Shown piece after piece: positions 47,961 through 56,452 of a DNA stretch of 64,000 nt. Within the stretch, counting starts at the first letter, position 1, and every line of letters starts with the position of its first letter. The translations under genes and the position numbers were made by a program. Source of the DNA: Bradyrhizobium sp. SRL28 (GTDB lineage Bacteria; Pseudomonadota; Alphaproteobacteria; Rhizobiales; Xanthobacteraceae); NCBI RefSeq assembly GCF_018596315.1, contig NZ_JAHEAG010000005.1, forward strand, positions 1 to 64,000. The letters are read 5' to 3'. The notes beneath the pieces are model-generated. The model saw nothing but the letters and a program-made list of their open reading frames with translations. It did no database searches and was not told the origin of the DNA.

Positions 47961-48491
47961 TCAGAAACCGTAGAGGATGACGCCGATCCCGAAGGCGATC
48001 ACGGCGAAGACGCCGTACAGCGTGGGAATGCTGACCAGCATGGTGGCGAGTCCCAGCCGCTGGCCGCGTGCGGCAAGCGCGATGGCGCAGGCGGCCATCA
48101 GCGGAAACGCGATGATCCGGACAGGCGTCTCGAAGGCGGAGACACCACGAAAATCCAGCCCGTGCCGCACCACCGAGGGCATGAAGTTCAGCCACGTCAT
48201 GAGCACGAGCGCGCCGAGCGCCATGATCGCGTAACGCAGCCGGCCAACGGTGGCAAACCCCAGCGCCGCCAGCGCCAGCAGGGGATGGGCAGCGATATAC
48301 GCCTTGATGATCGCGCCGCCGATGCCGGGGCCGGGAATTTCCGACATGCCACCGAACAACATCGGCGCATGCGACAGCCCCTCGAAGGCTTCGATCGCGG
48401 CCATAATGATCAGAAGCAGATAAAGCCCGAGAAGGCGCGGGGGGCGGATCGAGACAGGGGCTGCCTCAGGCAATGTGGTGGCGGAGTTCAT
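47961..48491 (-). CDS. Membrane protein of unknown function
   Basis: A 176-residue protein with about five hydrophobic helices (LLGLYLLLIIMAAIEAFEGL; ALAALGFATVGRLRYAIMAL; RIIAFPLMAACAIALAARGQ; LYGVFAVIAFGIGVILYGF). No family is recognised. Its start at 48491 is followed upstream by 170 bases without a gene, before the toxin-antitoxin pair on the other strand. Confidence 0.72.
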   Translation of the reverse strand: MNSATTLPEAAPVSIRPPRLLGLYLLLIIMAAIEAFEGLSHAPMLFGGMSEIPGPGIGGAIIKAYIAAHPLLALAALGFATVGRLRYAIMALGALVLMTWLNFMPSVVRHGLDFRGVSAFETPVRIIAFPLMAACAIALAARGQRLGLATMLVSIPTLYGVFAVIAFGIGVILYGF

Positions 48492-48664
48492 TACAGTCGC
48501 AATCGGTTGACGGAATATCGGAAATCTCCGGTTTGTCTGAAGAGGACCCGGAACGGTTCAACGAGGATTTGGGTCTACATTCCAAAGTAGTATGGAGTGA
48601 GGTTCGTTCGTGCTGATTGTCAGCGAGGGGTTACAGCTATCCTGAACTGTGCTATGATGACGCC

Positions 48665-48895
48665 ATGACGAAAGAGCAGGTAAAAGCTGTCCTGGATCGC
48701 GTGCTAACTTGGCCGAGCGAACGTCAAGAGGACGCTGCCAAGGTCTTGATGCTAATGGAATCGCAGAACGAAAGCGTCTACCGGCTGACCGATGAACAGG
48801 TCGAGGAAGTCCGGCGTCGGCGCGCCGACCCGAAGGCTCGGAAATTGACGTTGGAAGAGTTCAACGAACGGCTTCGCCGGCGTCTCGGTGAATGA
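48665..48895 (+). CDS. Antitoxin of a type II ParD/ParE-type system
   Basis: A 76-residue protein: MTKEQVKAVLDRVLTWPSER, QEDAAKVLMLMESQNESVYR and LTDEQVEEVRRRRADPKARK. The helical N-terminus and charged C-terminus, with the T-x-E-Q-x-E-E-V-R-R pattern, are typical of small RelB/ParD-like antitoxins that bind DNA and mask the toxin. Its stop overlaps the toxin start (ATGA). The start at 48665 begins the charged reading frame; 48617 is an alternative. Confidence 0.82.
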   Translation: MTKEQVKAVLDRVLTWPSERQEDAAKVLMLMESQNESVYRLTDEQVEEVRRRRADPKARKLTLEEFNERLRRRLGE

Positions 48896-49176
48896 AGATT
48901 GTCGTTCACGAATCCGCCGCCCGTGATCTCGACGGGATACTCGACTGGATTTCCAAAGATAGCCCCGGCGCAGCCGCCGAACTGGTTCGGCGCATCCAGC
49001 TTCGCATCAATCGGCTCGCTGTTGCCGGCCTTCCGCATATGGGGAGGCCAGGTCTGGTCGAAGGAACGCGCGAATTGTTGGAAACGCCCTATATTATAGT
49101 CTATTCGGTAGATGAGGCCGCCGGCGCGATTGAGGTGATTGCCATCGTGCATGGCGCGCGGGATCGGCAAGCCTGA
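48892..49176 (+). CDS. ParE/RelE-superfamily toxin
   Basis: A 94-residue toxin: MKIVVHESAARDLDGILDWI, AELVRRIQLRINRLAVAGLP and PYIIVYSVDEAAGAIEVIAI, ending VHGARDRQA. The W-I-x-x-D-S-P-x-A-A motif and the R-x-x-Y/T-L-x-x-P-Y-I-I-V-Y block are the ParE/RelE family pattern. ParE-type toxins inhibit gyrase, RelE-type toxins cut mRNA; which applies is uncertain, though the sequence leans to ParE. Translationally coupled to the upstream antitoxin. Confidence 0.88.
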   Translation: MKIVVHESAARDLDGILDWISKDSPGAAAELVRRIQLRINRLAVAGLPHMGRPGLVEGTRELLETPYIIVYSVDEAAGAIEVIAIVHGARDRQA

Positions 49177-49308
49177 TGGGCGATGCGGAAACCGCTGGTC
49201 TGGAAGCTCCGCAAAACCTTCCCTTTATCTAAAAAGTGCTTAGAACGGCTCTATCGCCGGCCCGAAGTCCCCTGGATTTCTCCGGCCTTTCGAACAGACG
49301 AGCCAGCC

Positions 49309-50961
49309 ATGAACGCCCCGACCGCCTTTCCCGACCAGAAGCCCGTTCCGCCCTACAAGCATACGCCGCTGTTCCCGCTGGGCGCGGACACCACGCCCTA
49401 CAAGAAGATCACGGCGGAGGGCGTGCGGGTCGAGAAGGTGCTTGGCAAGGACATGCTCGTTGTTTCGCGGGAGGCGCTGCGGGCGCTGTCGGAAGCGGCC
49501 TTCGGCGACATCAATCACTACCTGCGGCCGGGGCATCTGAAGCAGTTGCGCTCGATCCTGGAAGACAAGGAAGCCAGCGACAACGACAAGTTCGTCGCCT
49601 TCGACTTCCTGAAGAACGCCAACATCGCCGCCGGCGGCGTGCTGCCGATGTGCCAGGATACCGGCACCGCGATCATCATGGGCAAGAAGGGCTGCAACGT
49701 CATCACCGACGGCGACGACGAGGCCGCGCTCTCCGAAGGCGCGCGCGACGCTTACTTGCGCCGTAACCTGCGCTATTCGCAGGTAGCGCCGTTGTCGATG
49801 TATGAGGAAAAGAACACTGCCAACAACATGCCGGCGCAGTGCGAGATCTATGCCGAGGGCGACGACGCCTACAAGTTCATGTTCATGGCCAAGGGCGGCG
49901 GTTCCGCCAACAAGAGCTTTCTGTTCCAGGCGACGCCTTCGGTGCTGACCAAAGATCGTCTGCTGGCGTTCCTCAAAGAGAAGGTGCTGACGCTCGGCAC
50001 CGCGGCATGCCCGCCATATCATCTGGCCATCGTCATCGGCGGCACGTCGGCTGAACTCTGCATGAAGACCGTAAAACTTGCTTCGGCGCGGTATCTTGAT
50101 GCGCTGCCGACCCAAGGCTCGGCCGACGGCAATGCCTTCCGCGATCTCGAGATGGAGCAGGAAATTCTCAAGATGACGCAGTCGCTCGGCGTCGGCGCGC
50201 AGTTCGGCGGCAAGTATTTCTGCCACGACGTGCGCGTGATCCGGATGCCGCGCCACGGCGCATCGCTACCGATTGGGTTAGGGGTGTCCTGCTCCGCGGA
50301 CCGGCAGGTGCTAGGCAAAATTACAAAAGACGGCGTCTATCTCGAGGAGCTCGAGCACAATCCGGCGCAGTATCTGCCGGCAGTGGAGCAGTCGCTCGGC
50401 GGCGAGGTCGTCAAGATCGATCTCAACAAGCCGATGAAGGAAATCCTCGCAACGCTGTCACAATATCCGATCAAGACGCGCGTCTCGATGACCGGCACGA
50501 TGGTCGTGGCCCGCGACTCCGCCCACGCCAAATTGCGCGAGCGGCTGGAAAAGGGCGAGCCGCTGCCGGATTATTTCAAGAACCATCCGGTGTATTACGC
50601 CGGTCCCGCCAAGACGCCCGACGGCTACGCCTCCGGCGCGTTCGGCCCGACCACCGCAGGGCGCATGGACTCGTTCGTCGACCAGTTCCAGGCGGCCGGC
50701 GGTTCGATGGTGATGGTGGCAAAGGGAAATCGCGCGGTCGCGGTGCGCGAGGCCTGCAAGAAGCACGGCGGCTTCTATCTCGGTTCGATCGGCGGTGCGG
50801 CGGCAAATCTCGCCGAACACTGCATCAAGAAGGTCGAGGTGGTTGAATATCCCGAACTCGGCATGGAAGCGATCTGGCGCATCGAAGTCGTGGATTTCCC
50901 CGCCTTCATCATCATCGACGACAAGGGCAACGACTTCTTCAAGGAATTGAATCTGGGGTGA
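49309..50961 (+). CDS. Class I fumarate hydratase (4Fe-4S)
   Basis: A 550-residue enzyme interconverting fumarate and malate in the TCA cycle. The N-terminal catalytic domain shows [40 protein letters not shown] and [12 protein letters not shown]; the three cysteines in MCQD, AACP and VSCS are the expected 4Fe-4S ligands. The C-terminal beta-hydratase domain shows [20 protein letters not shown] and [20 protein letters not shown]. The start at 49309 is preferred because the upstream in-frame part is not conserved in type. The GTGA overlap couples it to the DUF429 gene. Confidence 0.95.
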   Translation: MNAPTAFPDQKPVPPYKHTPLFPLGADTTPYKKITAEGVRVEKVLGKDMLVVSREALRALSEAAFGDINHYLRPGHLKQLRSILEDKEASDNDKFVAFDFLKNANIAAGGVLPMCQDTGTAIIMGKKGCNVITDGDDEAALSEGARDAYLRRNLRYSQVAPLSMYEEKNTANNMPAQCEIYAEGDDAYKFMFMAKGGGSANKSFLFQATPSVLTKDRLLAFLKEKVLTLGTAACPPYHLAIVIGGTSAELCMKTVKLASARYLDALPTQGSADGNAFRDLEMEQEILKMTQSLGVGAQFGGKYFCHDVRVIRMPRHGASLPIGLGVSCSADRQVLGKITKDGVYLEELEHNPAQYLPAVEQSLGGEVVKIDLNKPMKEILATLSQYPIKTRVSMTGTMVVARDSAHAKLRERLEKGEPLPDYFKNHPVYYAGPAKTPDGYASGAFGPTTAGRMDSFVDQFQAAGGSMVMVAKGNRAVAVREACKKHGGFYLGSIGGAAANLAEHCIKKVEVVEYPELGMEAIWRIEVVDFPAFIIIDDKGNDFFKELNLG

Positions 50962-51626
50962 GGGCGCTCGGCCTCGACGGGTTCAGCAAGGGCTGGGTCG
51001 CCGTCCTCCTTGACGGCGACCTTCATGAGATCAGGTTCTGCTGCGACATTACCGATGCGCTGTCCGCTGGCTTTGATCGCGCTGCGATCGACATTCCCAT
51101 CGGTATGACAGATGACGGCGAGCGGGCCTGCGACCTCCTTGCCCGCGAGAGGTTACGGCCGCATTCGTCACGCGTGTTTACCGGGGCGCGGCGCTGGATT
51201 TGGCAAGACTTCAGCGATCCCGACGAAGCAAACAGGGAATCCGCGCGGCGCGGCCAAAAGCGCGTCTCACGCCAGCTTTGGCATCTCGGTCCCAAGATCA
51301 TGCAGGTTGACGCTTTCCTGCGTGCGCATCGCTCGCTGGACGTTCGCGAGGTTCATCCCGAACTGGTGTTTCTGAGGTTGAACGCAAACGAACCCTTGCC
51401 GTCGAAGAAGTCCGAGGAAGGAGATTCCCTTCGCCGGACGTTGCTCAAGCGAAGCGGGTTTCGGAATATCAACCGATGGCTCACCAAAACGCGGATCGGC
51501 ACCGGGGCGAAGCGTGACGACGTCCTGGACGCCTGTGCCGTGGCGATTGCCGCGCGCGAACCTGCAGGCAGTGTGGGATTGCCGCCGCCAGACAAGTACG
51601 GCCTGCCGATGCAGATTTGGTTCTAG
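50958..51626 (+). CDS. DUF429-type nuclease-like protein
   Basis: A 222-residue protein starting with GTG overlapping the fumarase stop (GTGA). The DUF429 layout is clear: [61 protein letters not shown] and [19 protein letters not shown]. The acidic residues at DGxxxGW, DIPIG and DDVLDA form an RNase H-like active-site arrangement, so a nuclease fold is expected by family knowledge; the substrate is unknown. Coupling to fumarase may be accidental. Confidence 0.87.
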   Translation: MRALGLDGFSKGWVAVLLDGDLHEIRFCCDITDALSAGFDRAAIDIPIGMTDDGERACDLLARERLRPHSSRVFTGARRWIWQDFSDPDEANRESARRGQKRVSRQLWHLGPKIMQVDAFLRAHRSLDVREVHPELVFLRLNANEPLPSKKSEEGDSLRRTLLKRSGFRNINRWLTKTRIGTGAKRDDVLDACAVAIAAREPAGSVGLPPPDKYGLPMQIWF

Positions 51627-51658
51627 CGGTGTTCGTTAGCCCCGTGCGGGCGCCCACA

Positions 51659-52627
51659 TCAACTACAATTCGTCACCTGGCTGGAGCACAGGCTTCGCCA
51701 CCAGCCGCGCACGCCGTCATGGCTTTCCACCAGTCCCCAATGGCCGCTGCAGGCGAGGATGCGTTTCGGGCCGCCGTCGGTATCGAGCGTGCCGCCGAGC
51801 TTGCGCTGCGCCGGCATCCACTGCGCATCGACAAACGGCGCCTGGAACAGCCCACCCATGCGGGTGCCGCCGTTGGCATAGTTCGCGCCGACCTTGTTGG
51901 CTGCGACCCAGCCGCGGCCGGCATAAGGCTTTGGCGCATGGCGTGGATACTTCTTCTCGTCCTCGTATTCCTTGCCCGGCGGCGTCGCGCCCTCGATCAG
52001 GAACCAGCCGTCCTTGAAGCCGATGATGCGGAATTCGGTCAGCCAGCCGCCCTCGGGCGTGTTTTCGCTGCCGCCCATCTTCAGCCGGTAGGGCGGCGGC
52101 AGCGTGCCGAGCACGCGCGCCTTGACCGAGGGTTCGGCGCGCACGTTCAGGCCCTTGGGATCGCGATCCCAAGACCAGGCGCCGAGACTGCAGGGCTCGG
52201 TACCCTCAGGGAGTTTCGCGCGGCCGGTTGCGAGTTCGGCGTCCAGTTTGTCGAACTGGCGTTCCTCGCCATCCGGATCGGTCATCGCGGTGTCGCGATT
52301 GCCCCGCGTCGGATCAATACGGGGTTGCAGCTCGGCCGACGATGCGCGGAGCGCACCATCGCTTTTCGCGAGCTTGACGACGAGCACCTGCCGCGGCGCG
52401 AATACGCTTCCCGGAGATTTCGGATCGGTCGCATTCGCCGGATAGACGGCGAGATAGCCCGTCATCGCGGCTTCATCGGTGCGATAGGCATCGCCCCCGA
52501 CATAACCGGCCGGCACCAAGGCGAGCGCGCTCTTGCGCCACGCCGGTTCAGGCTCCGGCGCTTGCGCGATCGCCGCACCCACCAGCGAGGCGAGGGCGGC
52601 GATCGAAGGCCAAGTTATCTTGTGCAT
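51659..52627 (-). CDS. Secreted protein with bacterial SH3 domain
   Basis: A 322-residue exported protein: signal WPSIAALASLVGAAIAQAPE; an N-terminal half of unknown fold (KSALALVPAGYVGGDAYRTD; VFAPRQVLVVKLAKSDGALR); then an SH3_3-like domain (RDPKGLNVRAEPSVKARVLG; LTEFRIIGFKDGWFLIEGAT) and a C-terminal part with RGWVAANKVGANYANGG and several Trp/Cys. Bacterial SH3 domains usually bind peptidoglycan, so an envelope role is likely. It is convergent with DUF429. Confidence 0.82.
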   Translation of the reverse strand: MHKITWPSIAALASLVGAAIAQAPEPEPAWRKSALALVPAGYVGGDAYRTDEAAMTGYLAVYPANATDPKSPGSVFAPRQVLVVKLAKSDGALRASSAELQPRIDPTRGNRDTAMTDPDGEERQFDKLDAELATGRAKLPEGTEPCSLGAWSWDRDPKGLNVRAEPSVKARVLGTLPPPYRLKMGGSENTPEGGWLTEFRIIGFKDGWFLIEGATPPGKEYEDEKKYPRHAPKPYAGRGWVAANKVGANYANGGTRMGGLFQAPFVDAQWMPAQRKLGGTLDTDGGPKRILACSGHWGLVESHDGVRGWWRSLCSSQVTNCS

Positions 52628-52672
52628 GGATGAGTGGACGAGGACCCGCGCCAGGCCCCCTCGCTATCGGGC

Positions 52673-52969
52673 TTATGCCCGCGTGCCGGTGAAGGGGAAG
52701 CTGCCCATCGGGCCGATACCCATCTCGCCGCTCATGCTGTCGCCGGAGACCTTTCCGATGAACTCGAGGGTCAACGGCATCGGGTTGGTGATCGAGACCT
52801 TCCAGTTGACGGCGTCGCCGCTGATGGCGCCATCGAAGATTTCGGTGGAATTGCCATCGGCGCCCTGCGTGCCCGTCAGCGTACCGCCGGAGGCCAACAG
52901 GGTCAGCGTTGCCTTGCGCTCGCCCATCGGCGTGCTCATGGTGAGATTCCAGTTTCCGTCCACGGCCAT
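52673..52969 (-). CDS. Small beta-rich hypothetical protein
   Basis: A 98-residue protein with a repeated beta pattern: MAVDGNWNLTMSTPMGERKA, TLTLLASGGTLTGTQGADGN, AISGDAVNWKVSITNPMPLT and GKVSGDSMSGEMGIGPMGSF. The strand order and the G-x-W-x-L-x-x-S/T-P-M-G-x-x-x start suggest a lipocalin/avidin-like small barrel seen in unnamed actinobacterial and rhizobial proteins. There is no signal peptide. GGGGAG precedes the ATG at 52969. Confidence 0.75.
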   Translation of the reverse strand: MAVDGNWNLTMSTPMGERKATLTLLASGGTLTGTQGADGNSTEIFDGAISGDAVNWKVSITNPMPLTLEFIGKVSGDSMSGEMGIGPMGSFPFTGTRA

Positions 52970-53098
52970 CTTTGTCTCCCCGACATTTCTTCCCGACAAA
53001 CCGGAATGGCTTGCGAGATCCGCTAAACTCGATCGGCGGTATAGCCTATCTCGCCATACAAGCCCAACCGTCTCAAGCGTCCTTTTGACGCGTATTCT

Positions 53099-53656
53099 TC
53101 AGGCGCGTTGAGCGGCAGCGCGAAGCCGGCTGCCGACCAAAACACGAAACGCGATGTATTGAATTGCGAAGGCGGCAATCTTGGCGCCGACCAGTACGAC
53201 GGTCACGTAGAACGTCCACAGCTTCATGTCGCCGGTCATGGCGACACCGATGGTGCCGACGGCGAGCACGAAACACAGTCCGGCCCAGGCATAGCCCGCG
53301 AAGGTGACATATTCCGGAATGGTCTGTGTCACGATTGGCGGCATGTAGCGCAGCATCCAGCCGCGCTTGAGCATGATGAGGCCGATCGCGAAATGCCCGA
53401 TCGCCGGTTTCGCCAGCACGAAGCGCGGGTCGTGGGTCAGGAGCGTGGCGCTGCCGAGCACGATGACGAGCGCCAGGCTCGCCCAGGTCATGTAGCCGAG
53501 CTCCTTGCCCTTGACGCGCGAGTAGATCACCTGCGCGATGGCGCCGGCGATGGCGACACCGGTCGCCAGCAGCACGTTGTCGGTGGCGAGATAGATCGCG
53601 ATGAACAGGATGGTGGAGAAAAAATCGGCGCCCAGTCTGGCGAATACGTCCTTCAT
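53099..53656 (-). CDS. Septation protein A-family (YciB/IspZ-like) membrane protein
   Basis: A 185-residue protein with five to six helices: DFFSTILFIAIYLATDNVLL, GVAIAGAIAQVIYSRVKGKE, MTWASLALVIVLGSATLLTH, LMLKRGWMLRYMPP and GYAWAGLCFVLAVGTIGVAM. The R-x-x-G-x-x-L-x-x-x-T-H-D-P-R-F-V-x-x-K-P core is the YciB family pattern. In E. coli YciB links to cell-division and envelope proteins. It is downstream of the membrane-protein gene at 53699 in the same leftward operon, under the duplicated TetR-type operators. Confidence 0.85.
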   Translation of the reverse strand: MKDVFARLGADFFSTILFIAIYLATDNVLLATGVAIAGAIAQVIYSRVKGKELGYMTWASLALVIVLGSATLLTHDPRFVLAKPAIGHFAIGLIMLKRGWMLRYMPPIVTQTIPEYVTFAGYAWAGLCFVLAVGTIGVAMTGDMKLWTFYVTVVLVGAKIAAFAIQYIAFRVLVGSRLRAAAQRA

Positions 53657-53698
53657 CGGCTTGCTCTCTGCTGGAGGGTGTTGCGGTTGGAAGTCGGC

Positions 53699-54277
53699 TT
53701 AGTTGGTGCCGGGCAGGGCGTTCGCTGGCGGCGCACCATACTTCGCCTTGCGATATTGTGGATACCATGTCGTGAAGTAAGCGGCACTGTTGCGGGCGGC
53801 GAAGGCGATCACGAGGCTGGACCAGAGCGGCAAGCCCGGCACATAGATCGCCAGCACGTTGCCGATCATCATCAGCACAAACGCGGCGTTCCAGGCCCAG
53901 GTGATGAGATAAACCGCCTTCAGAAAGCCGGGCTGCCTAGCCGTCTCGGCATCGACCTCCTCAAGCGCATATTGCAGAATGAACGGCTTGCGGATGATCA
54001 GCGAGACCAGCGAAATCGCGAGCACGCCGATATCGATCGCGAGCTTCACGACGGAGCTGCTCAGGAGCGGATCGACAAGCGAGACGTAGGCGCCCAGTCC
54101 GCTGAACAGGACGACGGAGCCCGCGCCGAGCATCTTGATCGAGCGGCCGCGATAGCGGTCAATGCCGACGACGGCGAGACAGATCGCCGCCGCTACGAAA
54201 AGGCTGATCTCGGCTGAGGTCACCAGCATCAGCAGGGCGAACGAACCGAAGGGGGCGAGGATCAGGAAGATGGCCAT
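53699..54277 (-). CDS. Membrane protein of unknown function
   Basis: A 192-residue protein with five predicted helices (FLILAPFGSFALLMLVTSAE; LFVAAAICLAVVGIDRYRGR; LAIDIGVLAISLVSLIIRKP; ITWAWNAAFVLMMIGNVLAI). Its length and topology resemble the YciB-like protein encoded next, and SLIIRKPFILQYALEEVD is notable. It is the first gene after an operator-promoter set that duplicates the one before the carotenoid oxygenase gene, so it is probably controlled by the TetR regulator at 56453. Confidence 0.78.
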   Translation of the reverse strand: MAIFLILAPFGSFALLMLVTSAEISLFVAAAICLAVVGIDRYRGRSIKMLGAGSVVLFSGLGAYVSLVDPLLSSSVVKLAIDIGVLAISLVSLIIRKPFILQYALEEVDAETARQPGFLKAVYLITWAWNAAFVLMMIGNVLAIYVPGLPLWSSLVIAFAARNSAAYFTTWYPQYRKAKYGAPPANALPGTN

Positions 54278-54294
54278 GGCAGCCTCTCGGGCTA

Positions 54295-54366
54295 ATCTTT
54301 ACATCGTAAAGATAAACTAGGCGGAGCCGCGGGTGTCGTCAAGAAAAATCTTTACAGCGTCAAAAT
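54295..54366 (-). promoter_or_regulatory. Promoter with two TetR-type operators (copy 1)
   Basis: Operator ATCTTTAC-ATC-GTAAAGAT (54295-54313, perfect arms) and a weaker one ATCTTTAC-AGC-GTCAAAAT (54348-54366). Between them on the minus strand lies a promoter: TTGACG (54337-54342), 17-base spacer, TAGTTT (54314-54319). The gene at 54277 follows. The layout equals that at 56361-56433. Confidence 0.75.
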
Positions 54367-54424
54367 TAAAATGAGCCGATGAAAAATAGCTTATTAGCAA
54401 TGGCTTGCGTCGAAACATGCACGC

Positions 54425-54823
54425 CTATAAGGCGCGCGACAGGATCGTCAAAGCGCAGGCCAGCAGTAAAACGAACGTGATGGTGATGCCGCCCATTCGG
54501 CCGACGCGGAACTGCAGCGTATTGGGCGCGGCGTACATGCCGAGCGGATGCAGCAGCCGCGACAACAGCAGCGTGCCCATCAACAGATGGACCCAGATAG
54601 CTCCCAGGCCGGACATCTCCAGCATCGCAACCATCAGCGTAATGATCGGCACGTATTCGATGAAGTTGGCATGCGCGCGGATCGCGCTGCGCAGCGCGAG
54701 GCTTCCGTTGTCGCCGAACGCCGCCCGGTCTCTCATGCGCAGCCGCCCGACCTGAACGGCGAGGACGGTGTAGAGCAGGGCGAGAATGGCGAGATAGGCT
54801 GACGTGATCGAGGGCAGGTGCAT
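54425..54823 (-). CDS. MAPEG family membrane protein
   Basis: A 132-residue protein with four helices (SAYLAILALLYTVLAVQVGR; FIEYVPIITLMVAMLEMSGL; WVHLLMGTLLLSRLLHPLGM; GGITITFVLLLACALTILSR). The pattern R-x-x-R-A-x-x-N-F-x-E-Y-x-P (here RAHANFIEYVP) is the MAPEG (membrane-associated eicosanoid/glutathione metabolism) signature. These proteins often act with glutathione on lipophilic electrophiles. The start at 54823 begins the membrane protein. It may share regulation with the flanking operon, but no operator precedes it. Confidence 0.9.
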   Translation of the reverse strand: MHLPSITSAYLAILALLYTVLAVQVGRLRMRDRAAFGDNGSLALRSAIRAHANFIEYVPIITLMVAMLEMSGLGAIWVHLLMGTLLLSRLLHPLGMYAAPNTLQFRVGRMGGITITFVLLLACALTILSRAL

Positions 54824-54854
54824 GGGTGTCTCCCGAGTGCTGCGTCTCATTACG

Positions 54855-54923
54855 ACGTGATTCCGGGCCTGCGCCTAACGTCGCATCCCCGATGCGCAAT
54901 GGCGCACCGGGGAATGACGGAGA
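54855..54923. repeat. Degenerate intergenic repeat
   Basis: GTGATTCCGGGCCTGCGC and GATGCGCAATGGCGCACCGGGGAATGACGG carry words of the CGTCATTCCGGGGC family (compare 45685-45788), with much of the left arm eroded. Confidence 0.5.
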
Positions 54924-54936
54924 GATGAACTTCGCC

Positions 54937-56340
54937 TTACTCCGCGCCGACCCAATTGCCGTGAAAACCATCCGGCACGCGATGGCCGAGATGAACCAGC
55001 GCCACGGGACCGGATTCGACATCCTGCGCGTTGAACACCGCGAGATCGCTGCGATTCTCCTGCGCGCGCCAGACCGCTGATAGCAGCCAGCCGTCGCCCT
55101 CGGCGGCGTCAGCGCCGCGTTCGACAAACACCGGCTCGGAAATCGTGTCGCCGGCGGGCAGCAGATAATGGCCGAGACGCTTGCCCTTGCCGTCGACATG
55201 GACAATGCCGGCCAGCGCGCCGAACATCGGCAGATCGGGATTGGCGCAGGCGTACCAGCCATGGCTGTTTGCGTAACCGGCGCGGCGATCGTCGATGCGC
55301 GGGAATTCGCCGGTGAGATCGTCGAGATAGGTTTGCGTGAAACGGTCGGTGTTGCCCGCGAGGTCGAAGGTCCAGCGGCAATAGCGTGCGCGCGATTTCG
55401 CCGGATCCGTCTTCGAACCATCAGGATGGTTGAACAGCGGCGCTTCCTCGAACTGCATCACGTCGGCGATAATGCGATTGCCTTCCTCCCACGCATTCAT
55501 GACGTGGAAGACGTAGCAGCTTTCGGCACGGAACCAGACGATGTCTTTTGCCGAGCCGTTGCGCTTCATCACGCCGACGTAGCCGCCTTTCTCGGGCTCC
55601 CAGGCATAGGGCGCCTTGCCGCGCATCGCCCGCTCCATGCTGCCGGTAATGGGGAGGATCGGAAACAGCAGATGATTTTCGGTCACGATGAAGTCGTGCA
55701 CCATGCTGGCATAGGGGGATTCGAAACGATCGAACCGCGTCACCACGCCGGAAGCATTGACCGATCCGAAGGAGAGGGCAGGGGTAAGGGGGCCAGCGGC
55801 GTTATAGCCGAAGAAAACCATCTCGCCGGTGACAGGATCGATCTTGGGATGTGCGGTGAAGGGGCCCTTGATGGCGCCGTTGTAATCGCAATAGCCTGTT
55901 CGATTGAGGGTGTCGGGCTCGATCTCGGTCGGCAGATGGCCTTCCTCCAGCGCCAGCAGCTTTCCGCCATGGAAGATGATGTTGGTGTTGGCGACGCCGC
56001 CATCGTCGGTGACCGAGGCCGGCGTACCCGGCAGCTTGCGGCCGAAGCCGCCGAACAAGGCGCGGCCGGCGTCATGCTCGGCCAGCCATTTCGGGGTGCG
56101 AACCCAGCGATTGCGATAGCTGGCGCGGCCATTCTCCAGATGGAAGGCGTGCAGCATGCCGTCGCCGACGAACCAGTGCGCGCCGGGGGCATCGAATTGC
56201 GGGTTGGGGCCGTTGCGATAGAGCGTGCCGTTGAGCTCGCGCGGCAATTCGCCGGTCACCTTGAGATGCGGCGCGTCGCATTCCATCGGGATCGGCGCCA
56301 GATTGGTCCGGGCCAACTCGGTCTTCACCTGGTCGAGCAT
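54937..56340 (-). CDS. Carotenoid cleavage oxygenase family protein (RPE65/lignostilbene type)
   Basis: A 467-residue non-haem iron dioxygenase that cleaves a conjugated double bond in carotenoids, stilbenes or related compounds. The four iron-binding histidines are seen in KGPFTAHPKIDP, YASMVHDFIVTE, CYVFHVMNAWEE and VPDGFHGNWVG. N-terminal LKVTGELPRELNGTLYRNGP is the family start. GGAGGAAG precedes the ATG. Divergent from a TetR regulator; two operators of the ATCTTTAC-N3-GTAAAGAT type lie in between, so the enzyme is probably induced by a substrate-like ligand. Confidence 0.93.
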   Translation of the reverse strand: MLDQVKTELARTNLAPIPMECDAPHLKVTGELPRELNGTLYRNGPNPQFDAPGAHWFVGDGMLHAFHLENGRASYRNRWVRTPKWLAEHDAGRALFGGFGRKLPGTPASVTDDGGVANTNIIFHGGKLLALEEGHLPTEIEPDTLNRTGYCDYNGAIKGPFTAHPKIDPVTGEMVFFGYNAAGPLTPALSFGSVNASGVVTRFDRFESPYASMVHDFIVTENHLLFPILPITGSMERAMRGKAPYAWEPEKGGYVGVMKRNGSAKDIVWFRAESCYVFHVMNAWEEGNRIIADVMQFEEAPLFNHPDGSKTDPAKSRARYCRWTFDLAGNTDRFTQTYLDDLTGEFPRIDDRRAGYANSHGWYACANPDLPMFGALAGIVHVDGKGKRLGHYLLPAGDTISEPVFVERGADAAEGDGWLLSAVWRAQENRSDLAVFNAQDVESGPVALVHLGHRVPDGFHGNWVGAE

Positions 56341-56360
56341 TTCACGCTTCCTCCGGTTAA

Positions 56361-56433
56361 ATCTTTACATCGTAAAGATATCAGTAGGGATGTTGCTGCA
56401 CGCCGTCAAGCAAAATCTTTACAGTGTAAAAAT
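56361..56433. promoter_or_regulatory. Promoter with two TetR-type operators (copy 2)
   Basis: Operators ATCTTTAC-ATC-GTAAAGAT (56361-56379, perfect) and ATCTTTAC-AGT-GTAAAAAT (56415-56433, one mismatch), 54 bases apart. A minus-strand promoter lies between: TTGACG (56404-56409), 17 bases, TACTGA (56381-56386). The perfect operator covers the expected start of transcription. The region serves the carotenoid oxygenase gene and, 20 bases on, the divergent TetR gene. Confidence 0.8.
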
Positions 56434-56452
56434 TGTGACTATAAGGATTCGT

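Noticed and set aside
49228..49244. TCTAA-N7-TTAGA palindrome before fumarase, as a possible Irr/iron site
   Set aside because: The arms point the opposite way to the iron-control element consensus (TTAGAA...TTCTAA), so the match is poor.
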